DNA of 64,000 nt from Candidatus Wallbacteria bacterium (GTDB taxonomy: Bacteria > Muiribacteriota > UBA6191 > JACPRK01): assembly GCA_016190005.1 (NCBI GenBank), contig JACPRK010000146.1, positions 1 through 64,000 on the forward strand, in the 5' to 3' direction. Position 1 is the first letter of the stretch, and every line of letters starts with the position of its first letter. Both the position numbers and the translations under genes were made by a program. Shown piece after piece: positions 54,681 to 63,336 of this stretch. Under the pieces are notes generated by a model. It had not been told where the DNA came from. It worked only from the letters and a program-made list of their open reading frames with translations, and ran no database searches.

Positions 54681-55982
54681 ATGACAGCAGCCGACAACGC
54701 CGGACCCACGCTCGAGGACGAGCTCGACGCGACGCTGCCTCCCGGGCCGAGCATGGCCCCCACCGAGGAGACTCGTCTGAGCGAGTATTCGCGCGAGATC
54801 GAGCAGCTCACGCACGTGGCCGAAGGGTTCGGGCTCTCCTTCCATCCGATCTCGTTCCGCCGGGCCAGCCGCGACAACCTCTCTCTCGTGGCCAGCTTCG
54901 GGTTGCCGAACCGGTTCAGCCACTGGTACTTCGGCGGCATCTACAAGAACCTCAAGATCCAGCAGGACGAGCAGCTCTTCAGCATCCTGGAGCTCGTGCT
55001 CAACACCAACCCGGTTTACGCCTTCCTGCTCGACACCAACACGCACCTGGAGAACCTGGTCGTCATCGCGCACGTGCTGGGGCACGTCGACTTCTTCAAG
55101 AACAACTGCTGGTACACGCGCAGCGACCAGAACATGCTCAACAAGTGCGAGCTCCACTCGCGCACGTTGCGCCACCTGGGCGACAAGTTCGGCAAGGAGA
55201 AGGTCGACGCCGTCATCGCCGCCGCGCTCACCGTCTGTGGCAGCGTCAACAGCTTCGAGCAGAACCCGCACTTCAAGCGGGAGCGGCTGCTCTACTTCCT
55301 CAACGAGCAGCTCGACAAGCGCGCTCGCAAGGTCCGCCGCTCCGACCCGGCCTGGACCGACACTTACCTGGCTTCGCGCATCCTCGGAATGATCTGCGAG
55401 GAGACCGAGTACTTCGACCTGATCGGCCGCACCCAGATCATCAACGAGGGCTGGGCCAGCTTCATCGAGTTCAAGGTGCTCGAGAAGTTCCTCGACCCCT
55501 CGCAGTGGCTGGCCTTCAGCCTGCTCTTCTCGAAGCGCCCCCCGCCGTATCTGATCGGATTCACCCTCTTCGACAGCATCTTCAAGCAGCGCGGCTGGGA
55601 CGGAGTGCTGCAGGTGCGCAGGAGCTACGAGGACATCGCATTCGTTGATCAGTTCCTCACGCAGGAGCTGTCACGGCGGTTGGACCTGTTCATGTTGGAC
55701 AAGGAAAGCGGTGAAAAGGACTACGACGCGCGCAAGGTGAAGGAGCGTATCATCGAGGAGAAGCTCTTCAAGGGCGAGCCTCAGGTCCGCGTCACCGATT
55801 TCAACCCGGACACGCTCGCCGTCACGCTGAAGCACTCGGACGAGGAGCGCACGCTGGACAAGAAGCGATGCGAGCTCTTCCTGAAGGAAGTCCACCTTCT
55901 CTGGCCAAACGAGATCACGCTGCTCGATAACGAGAACATCTACCGGATCAACCAGCGCGGGTTCTCGCTCGAGAGGAAGTAG
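54681..55982 (+). CDS. spoVR: SpoVR family protein
   Basis: 433 residues. Characteristic SpoVR blocks are visible: FGLSFHPISFRRASRDNLSL, ASFGLPNRFSHWYFGGIYKN, VYAFLLDTNTHLENLVVIAHVLGHVDFF, and INEGWASF in the middle. Histidines in HVLGHVDFF and the NEGWA block suggest a metal site. Third member of the PrkA/YhbH/SpoVR stress module. A GTG at 54648 overlaps the yhbH stop (TAGTG) and would add 11 residues, so the genes may be translationally coupled. Confidence 0.93.
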   Translation: MTAADNAGPTLEDELDATLPPGPSMAPTEETRLSEYSREIEQLTHVAEGFGLSFHPISFRRASRDNLSLVASFGLPNRFSHWYFGGIYKNLKIQQDEQLFSILELVLNTNPVYAFLLDTNTHLENLVVIAHVLGHVDFFKNNCWYTRSDQNMLNKCELHSRTLRHLGDKFGKEKVDAVIAAALTVCGSVNSFEQNPHFKRERLLYFLNEQLDKRARKVRRSDPAWTDTYLASRILGMICEETEYFDLIGRTQIINEGWASFIEFKVLEKFLDPSQWLAFSLLFSKRPPPYLIGFTLFDSIFKQRGWDGVLQVRRSYEDIAFVDQFLTQELSRRLDLFMLDKESGEKDYDARKVKERIIEEKLFKGEPQVRVTDFNPDTLAVTLKHSDEERTLDKKRCELFLKEVHLLWPNEITLLDNENIYRINQRGFSLERK

Positions 55983-56048
55983 GCGGGAGGTGCGCGGCTG
56001 GCTCCGGCGGCGGGCGCGCGGTACTATGGCCGGGCGCGACTCGACACC

Positions 56049-56687
56049 ATGAAACCGCTGAAGCGACTGTGGGCCAAGCTTACCGGGAAGCCCGATCCGG
56101 ACGATCCGCGGCAGATCTTCGAGGCGACCCTGGCGGACTTCCGGGAGAAGTACCGCAAGAGCCGCGACCTGGTCGCCGGGGTGCTGAGACAGCGGGACCA
56201 GGTCCGGGCAGCGCTCGACCAGAAGCGGGCCGAGCTCGAGGGCGTGCAGACCCAGGCGCGTCAGGCCGTCCAGTCCGGAGACGATGCAACGGCGCTCAGG
56301 TTCCTGGAGCGCGAGCCGATGCTGGAGCGGACCGTTGCCGACCTGGGCCGGCGCTACGAGATGCTGGAGCGCGAGGCCGCCCGCGCCCGCGAGGTCCTCC
56401 TGGAGCTGGACGCCGAAGTCGACCGGCTGGAGCGCGATAGGGACCGGGCGGCCTACCTCGACCAGACGGCCGATGCCCACGCCAGCCTGCGCTCGATGGT
56501 CCGCGACCTGGAATCCGGCACTGCATCGCCGGCGGTCGACCGGGCCCGCTCGTCGCTAGAGCATTCCGCTCTCACGCAGTCCATCGCCCACGACTTGGAC
56601 GAGGCCGACCGGCGCGATTCTTCGTCGACCGCGCCCACGTCAGCGCAGGAGAGGCTCAAGGCGCTGAAGGGGAGGCTCGAGAAGTGA
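56049..56687 (+). CDS. PspA/IM30-like coiled-coil protein
   Basis: 212 residues, almost all alpha-helical with heptad pattern. An amphipathic basic N-terminus (MKPLKRLWAKLTG) is followed by long coiled coils to about 165 and a flexible tail. The plan resembles PspA/Vipp1 membrane-repair proteins, but sequence identity is not obvious. TACTAT at 56021-56026 is a possible -10 box. It lies just after spoVR and before the next heptad-repeat element. Confidence 0.6.
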   Translation: MKPLKRLWAKLTGKPDPDDPRQIFEATLADFREKYRKSRDLVAGVLRQRDQVRAALDQKRAELEGVQTQARQAVQSGDDATALRFLEREPMLERTVADLGRRYEMLEREAARAREVLLELDAEVDRLERDRDRAAYLDQTADAHASLRSMVRDLESGTASPAVDRARSSLEHSALTQSIAHDLDEADRRDSSSTAPTSAQERLKALKGRLEK

Positions 56688-56843
56688 GGCTTGGGGGAGC
56701 AGGCTTGAGGCTTGAGGCTTGAGGGATCAGGCTTCAGGAGTCAGGAGTCAGGGGTGAGGGGACAGGGCCAAGCGCTGGGGGAGTCGTGTCCAGTCCGCTC
56801 CTACTGTCTACTGGCTACTGACTGCTGGCTACTGACTACTCCC
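56685..56843. repeat. composite heptad-repeat element, copy 2 (inverted)
   Basis: TGAGGCT and TCAGGNN heptads (56685-56755), a core at about 56755-56810, and CTACTGN/CTACTGG heptads (56799-56843). The core, reverse-complemented, aligns closely with 77-135: shared blocks are CAGTAGGAG, GACACGA, CTCCC, GCGCTTGGCCCTG and the CCCC before the CTGA units. The array begins at the TGA stop of the PspA-like gene. Confidence 0.8.
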
Positions 56844-56850
56844 TCCCCCC

Positions 56851-57669
56851 CTACGCGGACGCGTCCGCAACGGGCATCGCCGCGGCCTGGGCTTCGGCTT
56901 CGAGCTTCTTGTCGAGGATCTCGTCGACTTCGAGCGCCAGCGTTACGTTGTCGAAGGGCTTCTTGATGACCTTGGCCACGTGGAACTTCTTGAGCTTGTC
57001 CAGCTCGCGCTTGTTGCTGAGGCCGGTCAGCACGATGACGGGGATCTGCTTCGTCCCGTCGTCGGCCCGCAGCTTCTCCAGGAGCTGAAAGCCGTCCACT
57101 TTCGGCATGACCAGATCCAGGATGATGAGCGACGGACCCAGCAGCATGGCTCGCTCGAAGGCACTCTCGCCGTCGAGCGCCGTGTTGACCTTATAGCCGC
57201 GTTGTTCCAGCGCGAACCGTATCAGGTTCACGGTCAGAACGCTGTCGTCGGCGACCAGGATCAGCTCCTCGCTCTTGCGCTCGTAGGTGTCGAACAGCGC
57301 CTTGACCTTGTCGGGCAAGTAGCGCAGCTCGGGGCCCTTCACGATGTAATCATTCACCCCACACTCGAAGGCGCGGTCGATGTCGACCTCGCTCTCTCGG
57401 GAGCTGATCATGATGATCGGGATATGGCCCGTCGAGGTGTTCTCCTTGATGAGACGGGCCAGCATGTAGCCGTTCGTGTCCGGAAGCTCCGTCGCCAGAA
57501 TGATGAGCGAGGGCAAGTCCGCAGGACTGCGCGCGCTCAGGTGGACCATCGCTTCCTTGGCCGTGCGGCACGGGATGACCTCCGCGCCCTCTCCGGAGAA
57601 CTTGAGGGCTTTGAGGATAATGTCCTGGAGCAAGTAGCTCTGCTCAACGGCGAGTATGCGCTTTTTCAT
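56851..57669 (-). CDS. two-receiver response regulator, first receiver degenerate
   Basis: 272 residues with two receiver domains in tandem and no output domain. Receiver 1 (about 3-130) has IILATELPDTNG where the acceptor aspartate should be, so it probably cannot be phosphorylated. Receiver 2 (about 137-255) is complete: VADDSVLTV, IILDLVMPKVDG, VLTGLS and the lysine in IKKPFD. A short Ala-rich tail follows. ATG 57669 has GGAGG just upstream. It is divergent from the lar operon. Confidence 0.88.
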   Translation of the reverse strand: MKKRILAVEQSYLLQDIILKALKFSGEGAEVIPCRTAKEAMVHLSARSPADLPSLIILATELPDTNGYMLARLIKENTSTGHIPIIMISSRESEVDIDRAFECGVNDYIVKGPELRYLPDKVKALFDTYERKSEELILVADDSVLTVNLIRFALEQRGYKVNTALDGESAFERAMLLGPSLIILDLVMPKVDGFQLLEKLRADDGTKQIPVIVLTGLSNKRELDKLKKFHVAKVIKKPFDNVTLALEVDEILDKKLEAEAQAAAMPVADASA

Positions 57670-57745
57670 CAGCCTCCCTGGTGACGAGATCCCGACCCGG
57701 ATACCCCCCGACCCCTTTTTACTATGATACACTCCGCACTTACAC

Positions 57746-58300
57746 ATGAGGAGCCCCCATCACCAGTTCCGGATCGCGCTCGCGGGCCTTTTTGCCGCAC
57801 TCGCGTTCGTTCTTGGCCGCATGCCTCGACCGCCAGGTGTCGAATGTGTGACATTTTCGGTGTTTGTGGCGGGCTACGTCGGCGGGGCGTTCGTCGGCGG
57901 CGTCTGCGGCGCCATCCTCACCATCCTCCAGATCACCTTCGGGGGGGGCGCCAACATTATCCTGGCGATGGCCCAGCTCGTCGGCTTCTCCACCGCCGGC
58001 GCCGCCGGCCACTGGGTCGCGGGCCGGCCGCCGTCATTCGGAGTGCTCGGGCTGACGGGGGTTGCCCTCACGGTCTGGTATGAGCTCTTGGTGAACCTGG
58101 CGCTCATTCCGGGCAGCGGTCTGTCTGCCTATCAGATCTTCGCGGCTGGCGCGCTTTTCAGCCTGGCCCACATCCTCAACAACGCCGTCGTCTTCGAGGT
58201 CGGCCGCTACCTGCTGTTCGCGCTGGAGCGACACCCCGCCTTCGCCGCGTTCCGCCGGTCCTGTGCTCTCGAAGCGGGCGCAGGCCTCAAACCGGTTTGA
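57746..58300 (+). CDS. ECF-transporter S-component-like membrane protein
   Basis: 184 residues with about five or six membrane helices (LAGLFAALAFVLG, FVAGYVGGAFVGGVCGAILTIL, IILAMAQLVGFSTAGAAGHW, LLVNLALIPG). Size and glycine pattern resemble ECF-type vitamin-uptake S components or the Gx-transporter/heptaprenyl-synthase-component-I family. No ATPase or T component is adjacent. It overlaps larC by four bases (TTGA), which suggests a role in supplying a precursor (nicotinate-type) or nickel for the LarA cofactor; this is inference only. TATGAT at 57723-57728 is a possible -10 box. Confidence 0.65.
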   Translation: MRSPHHQFRIALAGLFAALAFVLGRMPRPPGVECVTFSVFVAGYVGGAFVGGVCGAILTILQITFGGGANIILAMAQLVGFSTAGAAGHWVAGRPPSFGVLGLTGVALTVWYELLVNLALIPGSGLSAYQIFAAGALFSLAHILNNAVVFEVGRYLLFALERHPAFAAFRRSCALEAGAGLKPV

Positions 58301-59454
58301 AGTCGCTCCACTTCGATATCTTCGCCGGCATCAGCGGCGACATGATCCTCGGGGCGCTGGTCGACTGCGGGCTCGAGGCCGGCGAGCTCCAAGCCCAGCT
58401 TTCTCGCATGGCGCTCCCCGGCTTTCGACTCCAGGCGTGCAAGGTCGCCCGCGGCGAGCTGTCCGGCACGAAGGTCGACTTGCTCCTGCCGCAGGAGGAC
58501 GCGCACCGCGGCCTGAGGGACATCGAGAGAATCCTCGACGAGGCGCCGTACTCCGCCTGGGTCCAGGAGCGCGCGCGCACCATCTTTCGCCGCATCGCCG
58601 AGGCTGAGTCGCTCATCCACCAGATGCCGCTCGAGGAGATCCACTTCCACGAGATCGGCGCCATGGACAGCATTCTCGATGTCACCGGCGCCGTGCTGGG
58701 CCTGGAGCTGCTGGGAGTCGAGCGGGTGACTTCCAGCTCCGTGCCGCTCGGCCGGGGCTATGTCGACGTGGCGCACGGCACGATGCCCGTACCGGCCCCG
58801 GCGACCCTGGAGGTGCTGAAGGGCGTCCCGTGCCGGCCCGGCGTCGAGAGCGGTGAGGTCACGACCCCGACCGGCGCCGCATTCATCGCCGTGATGGCCG
58901 CCGAGTTCGGCGATATGCCGCCCGCCCGCCCGCGGGCCATCGGCTACGGCGCCGGCAGCCGACCCGGAGAGCGCGTGCCGAACCTGCTCCGCGTCATCCT
59001 CGCCGACACGGAAGCTTCGGCCGGAGGCGAGATCGTCGGGCTCGAGGCGAACCTGGACGACATGAATCCGCAGCTCTTTGGCTATCTGCTCGAGCGGCTC
59101 TTCGGGGCCGGCGCCCTCGACGTCTTCATGACCCCCATCTACATGAAGAAGAACCGGCCGGGCACCCAGCTCACGGTTCTCTGCAAGGCCCCCGAGGTGC
59201 CTGCCCTGCGCGACATCGTCTTCGCCGAGACGCCGACTCTTGGGATTCGCTTCGCGCGCATGGAGCGCTGGGAGCTGCCGCGAGCCTTCCTGGAAGTCGA
59301 GACTTGTTTCGGCACGATCCGCGTGAAGACCGCCGGTACCAAGATGGCTCCCGAATTCGAGGATTGCGCCGCGGCCGCTCGCAAGAGCAAGATACCGATC
59401 AGTGAAGTCTTCGAGGAGGCGCTGCGCCGCGCGCGCGAGCTGAGTCGAGGCTGA
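58297..59454 (+). CDS. larC: pyridinium-3,5-bisthiocarboxylic acid mononucleotide nickel insertion protein LarC
   Basis: 385 residues in one unbroken frame (in Lactobacillus larC is split and rejoined by frameshifting). The N-terminal block is HFDIFAGISGDMILGALVD; HFHEIGAMDSILD and the nickel-site region TTPTGAAFIA, GYGAGSR and ANLDDMNPQ match LarC. It inserts Ni with CTP into the pincer precursor. TTG start overlapping the previous stop. Confidence 0.93.
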   Translation: MKSLHFDIFAGISGDMILGALVDCGLEAGELQAQLSRMALPGFRLQACKVARGELSGTKVDLLLPQEDAHRGLRDIERILDEAPYSAWVQERARTIFRRIAEAESLIHQMPLEEIHFHEIGAMDSILDVTGAVLGLELLGVERVTSSSVPLGRGYVDVAHGTMPVPAPATLEVLKGVPCRPGVESGEVTTPTGAAFIAVMAAEFGDMPPARPRAIGYGAGSRPGERVPNLLRVILADTEASAGGEIVGLEANLDDMNPQLFGYLLERLFGAGALDVFMTPIYMKKNRPGTQLTVLCKAPEVPALRDIVFAETPTLGIRFARMERWELPRAFLEVETCFGTIRVKTAGTKMAPEFEDCAAAARKSKIPISEVFEEALRRARELSRG

Positions 59455-59466
59455 GCAGCGGTACCG

Positions 59467-60336
59467 ATGCACCAGGAAAAACTCGAAAAGTTGCGGGCGA
59501 TACTCCGGGAGATGGGCTCGGTGGTCATCGCTTACTCGGGGGGCGTCGACAGCGCCTTCCTGGCCAAAGTGGCGTTCGACACGCTCGGCCCGCGGGCGCT
59601 GGCGATCACGGCCCGGTCGGCCTCTTACCCGCAGCGCGAACTGGACGAGGCTGTCGAGCTGGCGCGCGAGATCGGCATCCGGCTCGAGCTCGTCGACACC
59701 GGCGAAGTCGCCCAGGAGGAGTACGCGCGCAACGGCCCCGATCGCTGCTACTTCTGCAAGAAGGAACTGTTCTCGTCGCTCGGACCGATCGCCCGCCGGG
59801 AGGGGTTCACCGAGATAGCGTTCGGCGCCATCACCGACGACATGAAGGACCACCGCCCGGGCCATCAGGCCGCGCGCGAGTACCGAGTGCGGGCGCCGCT
59901 GGTCGAAGCGGGGCTATCCAAGACCGACGTGCGGGAGCTCTCGCGGAGCATGGGGCTGCGCACCTGGGACAAGCCGCAGTCGGCCTGCCTCTCTTCGCGC
60001 GTGCAGTACGGGCTACGCATCGATCCAGAGCTCCTGGGCCGCATCGACCGGGGCGAGCAGCTCCTGCGAGAGCTCGGTTTCCGGGAGCTGCGCGTCCGCC
60101 ACGAGGGAAGGACTGCCCGAGTGGAGGTCCCGCTCGATCGACTTCCGCGGGTTCTCGAGCTGCGCGCGGAGATTGTCTCGCGACTGAAGACCTTGGGCTA
60201 CGCCTACGTCACGCTCGACCTCGAGGGGTTCCGTTCGGGCAGTATGAACCTGGCGCTTGCGAAGCTTCCCGTGGTAGAGGATGAGCATCGACAGGGGGTT
60301 GCCGAAACCGAAGACGCTCGGGGGAGCCGACGATGA
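59467..60336 (+). CDS. larE: ATP-dependent sacrificial sulfur transferase LarE
   Basis: 289 residues. The PP-loop is [20 protein letters not shown] and [11 protein letters not shown] follow; Cys174 in SACLSSR corresponds to the sacrificial cysteine of the well-studied Lactobacillus enzyme, so this is the cysteine-donor type, not the 4Fe-4S type. It converts the dicarboxylate intermediate made by LarB to thiocarboxylates. ATG 59467 is 12 bp after larC; the stop overlaps larB by four bases (ATGA). Confidence 0.93.
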   Translation: MHQEKLEKLRAILREMGSVVIAYSGGVDSAFLAKVAFDTLGPRALAITARSASYPQRELDEAVELAREIGIRLELVDTGEVAQEEYARNGPDRCYFCKKELFSSLGPIARREGFTEIAFGAITDDMKDHRPGHQAAREYRVRAPLVEAGLSKTDVRELSRSMGLRTWDKPQSACLSSRVQYGLRIDPELLGRIDRGEQLLRELGFRELRVRHEGRTARVEVPLDRLPRVLELRAEIVSRLKTLGYAYVTLDLEGFRSGSMNLALAKLPVVEDEHRQGVAETEDARGSRR

Positions 60337-61076
60337 ACGTCCGGGTGCTGCTGGAGGCGGTGCAGGAAGGCCGCATGACGATCGCCGAGGCCGAGAAGAG
60401 CCTCCGCGACCTGGCCTTCGAAGCGACGCCGTTCGCGCACATCGACCACCACCGATTGCTGCGGCGCGGCTTCCCCGAGGTGGTCTACTGCGAGGGCAAG
60501 ACGACCCAGCAGTCGGCCGAGATTTTCAGCCGTCTGGCGCTGAAGAATCCGAACGTGCTGGCCACCCGGGCCGATCCGGAGGTCTTCGAGGCGGTCAAGG
60601 CGCAGCTTCCTGAGGCGACCTACGACGAGCTGGCGCGCTGCATTCACCTGCACCGTGACCAGGCTGTCAGCGGGTACGGCACTATCCTGGTCGTCACCGC
60701 CGGAACCGCTGATCTTCCCGTGGCTCGCGAGGCCTACGTGACCGCCGAGATCATGGGGAACAAGACGGTGCTGATCTCCGACGTCGGCGTCTCGGGCATT
60801 CACCGTCTGCTGGCTTACAAGGAGACGCTGCAGAGCGCGGCGGTCATCATCGTGGTGGCGGGGATGGAGGGGGCACTGCCCAGCGTCGTGGGCGGGCTGG
60901 TCGACTGTCCAGTCATTGCCGTTCCGACCTCCGTCGGCTACGGTGCCAGCTTCGGAGGCGTCGCAGCGCTTCTGGCCATGCTGAACGGCTGCTCCTCGGG
61001 GATGACCGTCGTGAACATCGACAACGGTTTCGGCGCGGCCTACGCGGCCAGCCTCATGAACCGCAAGCGTCCTTAG
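60333..61076 (+). CDS. larB: nickel pincer cofactor biosynthesis protein LarB
   Basis: 247 residues with the AIR-carboxylase-like (PurE-fold) C-terminal domain: [42 protein letters not shown] and [13 protein letters not shown]. It carboxylates and hydrolyses nicotinic acid adenine dinucleotide, the first step of the LarA cofactor. All three cofactor genes are present in one operon (order C-E-B), but no larA or other client enzyme is in the window. The stop overlaps the stop of the convergent HD gene. Confidence 0.95.
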   Translation: MNVRVLLEAVQEGRMTIAEAEKSLRDLAFEATPFAHIDHHRLLRRGFPEVVYCEGKTTQQSAEIFSRLALKNPNVLATRADPEVFEAVKAQLPEATYDELARCIHLHRDQAVSGYGTILVVTAGTADLPVAREAYVTAEIMGNKTVLISDVGVSGIHRLLAYKETLQSAAVIIVVAGMEGALPSVVGGLVDCPVIAVPTSVGYGASFGGVAALLAMLNGCSSGMTVVNIDNGFGAAYAASLMNRKRP

Positions 61077-61879
61077 CGGCCCGGGAGCTCGGAGGCGACG
61101 CCGGCAGCGGCAACGGGGAGCAGCTCTCGGAGGTTCCAGTCGTCATAGGCGTTGCCGTTGATGCCCTTGACGTCTGCCTCGGTGAGCGCGGCCAGGAAGT
61201 CGAGGTTTGGGCGGGTCCGCAGCGCCCGGGCGAGAGCCGTCCGCCAGACTGCGACCTGGGCCGGCTTGGCGAAACTGGGTTCGCGGAGGGAGCGCTGCAG
61301 AACGCCGAGGTCGCGGTGATGGGCCAGCATCTTCGCGACCCAGGCGGCCTCGCCGGGCTCCAGCTCCAGGGCCACGGCGTGCTTGCGGATGTAGGCGGCG
61401 CACAGGGCCGGGTGGGACGGGTCCTGGAGCTGGCGGCCGGAGGCGCTGCGGGGCGAGTCGAGCTTGCCCATGTCGTGGAGCAGGGCCGTGAGGCAGCCGA
61501 CGAAAAATGTGCGCCGGTTGACGCGCGAGGAGCGACCGTGCTGGCCGCGGGCGTAGTGGTAGAGCGCGCGCAGGCCGTGCTCGGCGATGGTGTGCGGGTG
61601 CTTCGGGTCGTCTGCGTGGAGGCGCATCGCCTCGGCCCAGCGGGGAACGCGGCTGGCCAGGACTCGCAGCTCGGCTGCGACGCGGTTGCGGTCCAGCTCG
61701 CCGTCGGTTCGGGGCCGGTCCTCGCCCGTGACGAAGTCCTTCTCGGCCAGCGCCAGGACGGCCTTCTCCAGGATGCCGGCGAGGACCGGCGTGGGCGTCG
61801 CGAGGGCGAGGGCGGCGGCGAAGCCGACCCAAACTACCGGTTGGAGCCACTGGGTCTTCCGGATACGAGATGCGATCAT
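61073..61879 (-). CDS. exported or membrane-anchored HD-domain protein
   Basis: 268 residues. A signal/anchor segment (VVWVGFAAALALATPTPVLAG) precedes an HD-fold domain: EHGLRALYHYARG, then the HD pair in ALLHDMGKLD and the following HHRDLG. Metal-dependent phosphohydrolase fold; an extracytoplasmic HD domain is unusual. ATG 61879 overlaps the aroB stop (ATGA), so it is likely co-transcribed with aroB. Confidence 0.7.
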   Translation of the reverse strand: MIASRIRKTQWLQPVVWVGFAAALALATPTPVLAGILEKAVLALAEKDFVTGEDRPRTDGELDRNRVAAELRVLASRVPRWAEAMRLHADDPKHPHTIAEHGLRALYHYARGQHGRSSRVNRRTFFVGCLTALLHDMGKLDSPRSASGRQLQDPSHPALCAAYIRKHAVALELEPGEAAWVAKMLAHHRDLGVLQRSLREPSFAKPAQVAVWRTALARALRTRPNLDFLAALTEADVKGINGNAYDDWNLRELLPVAAAGVASELPGR

Positions 61880-62988
61880 CGCTTGCCTCCGCGCGCCGGG
61901 CGCACGCCGATGCGGTCGAGGCGCCGAGCGAGCTCTGCATAGGCCCGGGCCAAGAGCGGCTCCGGGAGGCCGACGGCTTCCTCGACTTCGCCCAGGCCCA
62001 GGGGGAGCACGAACAGCAGCCGCCCCTGGTGAGCCTTCTTGTCGTGGAGCATCAGCTCCATCAGCCGACGGAACGGCACCGAGGGCACGGCTAGCGGCAC
62101 TCCGAGAGATTCGTAGAGCTCGAGCACGGCTTCGAAGTGGGCCTCGGAGGCGCGCTCGCGCAGGATGGAGAGCTGGAACGCGTAGAGCGTGCCGACGGCG
62201 ACGGCCTCGCCGTGAAGGTAGCCGCGGTAGCGGGTCGCTGCTTCGAGCGCATGCCCCAGCGTGTGGCCCAGGTTGAGCCGCCGGCGCGGTCCGGCTTCGC
62301 GCTCGTCGAGCGCCACGACGGCCGCCTTGTTACGCACCGAGTCGGCGACGACTCGCGCCAGGTCCCACTTTCCGAAGGGGGTCGAGCGGCAGTGGGTCAA
62401 AAGCTCGCGATCGCCCAGCAGGCCGTACTTCACGGCCTCGACGGCGCCGGCGGCCAGCTGGGCAGCAGGCAGCGTGTCGAGCGTGGCCAGGTCCGCGACG
62501 ACTGCGACCGGCTGGTGGAAGGCCCCGATGACGTTCTTGCCGAGCGGGTGGTTGACGGCGACCTTGCCGCCGACAGAGCTGTCGACCATCGCCAGGAGAG
62601 TCGTCGGGACCTGGACCAAGGGCACGCCGCGCATGAACGTGGCTGCGACGAAGCCGGCAAGGTCGCCGATCACGCCGCCGCCGAAGGCGACGATGCCAGT
62701 TTTGCGATCGCAACCGGCCTTCAGGAGGCCGTCATACAGCCGGGAGGCCCAGGCGAGGCTCTTGGCCTGCTCGCCGGACGGCACCTGCAGGACGGCGGCG
62801 GGCTCCAGCTCCCCCAGTCCGGCCAGGAGTGCCCGCCCGTGCTGGCGCCAGACGACCGGCTCGGTGACGACGACCAGGTCGCGCCCGGTCATGGAGTCGT
62901 CGAGCAGCCTGCGCAGCTGTTCGAGCAACCCGCGCCCAATCGTGACAGCGTACCGGCACGCCGGCAGCCGGACCTCGACGGCTCGCAT
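61876..62988 (-). CDS. aroB: 3-dehydroquinate synthase
   Basis: 370 residues, full length. NAD-binding GGGVIGDLAGFVAA, PTTLLAMVDSSVGGKVAVNH, GLLGDRELL and the zinc ligands in NLGHTLGHALE and LHGEAVAVG are present. Second step of the shikimate pathway. It is just upstream of the HD gene and downstream of two tRNA-Ser genes on the same strand, with only 20 bp after the tRNA-Ser(GCU), so read-through from the tRNA promoter is possible. Confidence 0.95.
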   Translation of the reverse strand: MRAVEVRLPACRYAVTIGRGLLEQLRRLLDDSMTGRDLVVVTEPVVWRQHGRALLAGLGELEPAAVLQVPSGEQAKSLAWASRLYDGLLKAGCDRKTGIVAFGGGVIGDLAGFVAATFMRGVPLVQVPTTLLAMVDSSVGGKVAVNHPLGKNVIGAFHQPVAVVADLATLDTLPAAQLAAGAVEAVKYGLLGDRELLTHCRSTPFGKWDLARVVADSVRNKAAVVALDEREAGPRRRLNLGHTLGHALEAATRYRGYLHGEAVAVGTLYAFQLSILRERASEAHFEAVLELYESLGVPLAVPSVPFRRLMELMLHDKKAHQGRLLFVLPLGLGEVEEAVGLPEPLLARAYAELARRLDRIGVRPARGGKR

Positions 62989-63005
62989 CGTTAGCGCGGG
63001 AAGAC

Positions 63006-63097
<92 letters not shown>

Positions 63098-63177
63098 GGG
63101 TATGGTCTTCGCTCTGCTTCGGGGAACTCCTCGCGGCCCGAGCCGCGTCCCGTCGACGCTTCCCCGCTGGGCGCGAG

Positions 63178-63262
63178 CGGAGGAAGAGGGATTCGAACCC
63201 CCGAGGACTTGCGCCCTAGCGGTTTTCAAGACCGCCGCCTTCAACCACTCGGCCATTCCTCC
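63178..63262 (-). tRNA. tRNA-Ser (anticodon TGA)
   Basis: Starts GGAGGAATGGCCGAGTGG on the minus strand, anticodon loop CTTGAAA in stem GCGGT/ACCGC. Long variable arm, T-loop GGTTCGAATCC, and acceptor closing with TTCCTCC and G73. CCA is not encoded (GCT follows). First gene of a two-tRNA serine cluster. Confidence 0.93.
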
Positions 63263-63276
63263 GGGATTGGGGCCGT

Positions 63277-63305
63277 ACTCTACCATGGACGCGGCGACCG
63301 GTCAA
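63277..63305 (-). promoter_or_regulatory. sigma70-type promoter for the tRNA-Ser cluster
   Basis: On the minus strand TTGACC (63305-63300), a 17-bp spacer and TAGAGT (63282-63277) lie 15 bp before the first tRNA. It is nearly the same -35 box as that at 771-776. Confidence 0.65.
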
Positions 63306-63336
63306 CGTGTGCGGCAAGCCGGGGTGCGGCCTTTCG

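Noticed and set aside
56049-56687. Secure PspA assignment
   Set aside because: Length and helical layout agree, but I see no specific PspA motif, so only a likeness is reported.
58207-59865. 552-codon frame antisense to larC
   Set aside because: Mirror of larC and larE; no motifs.
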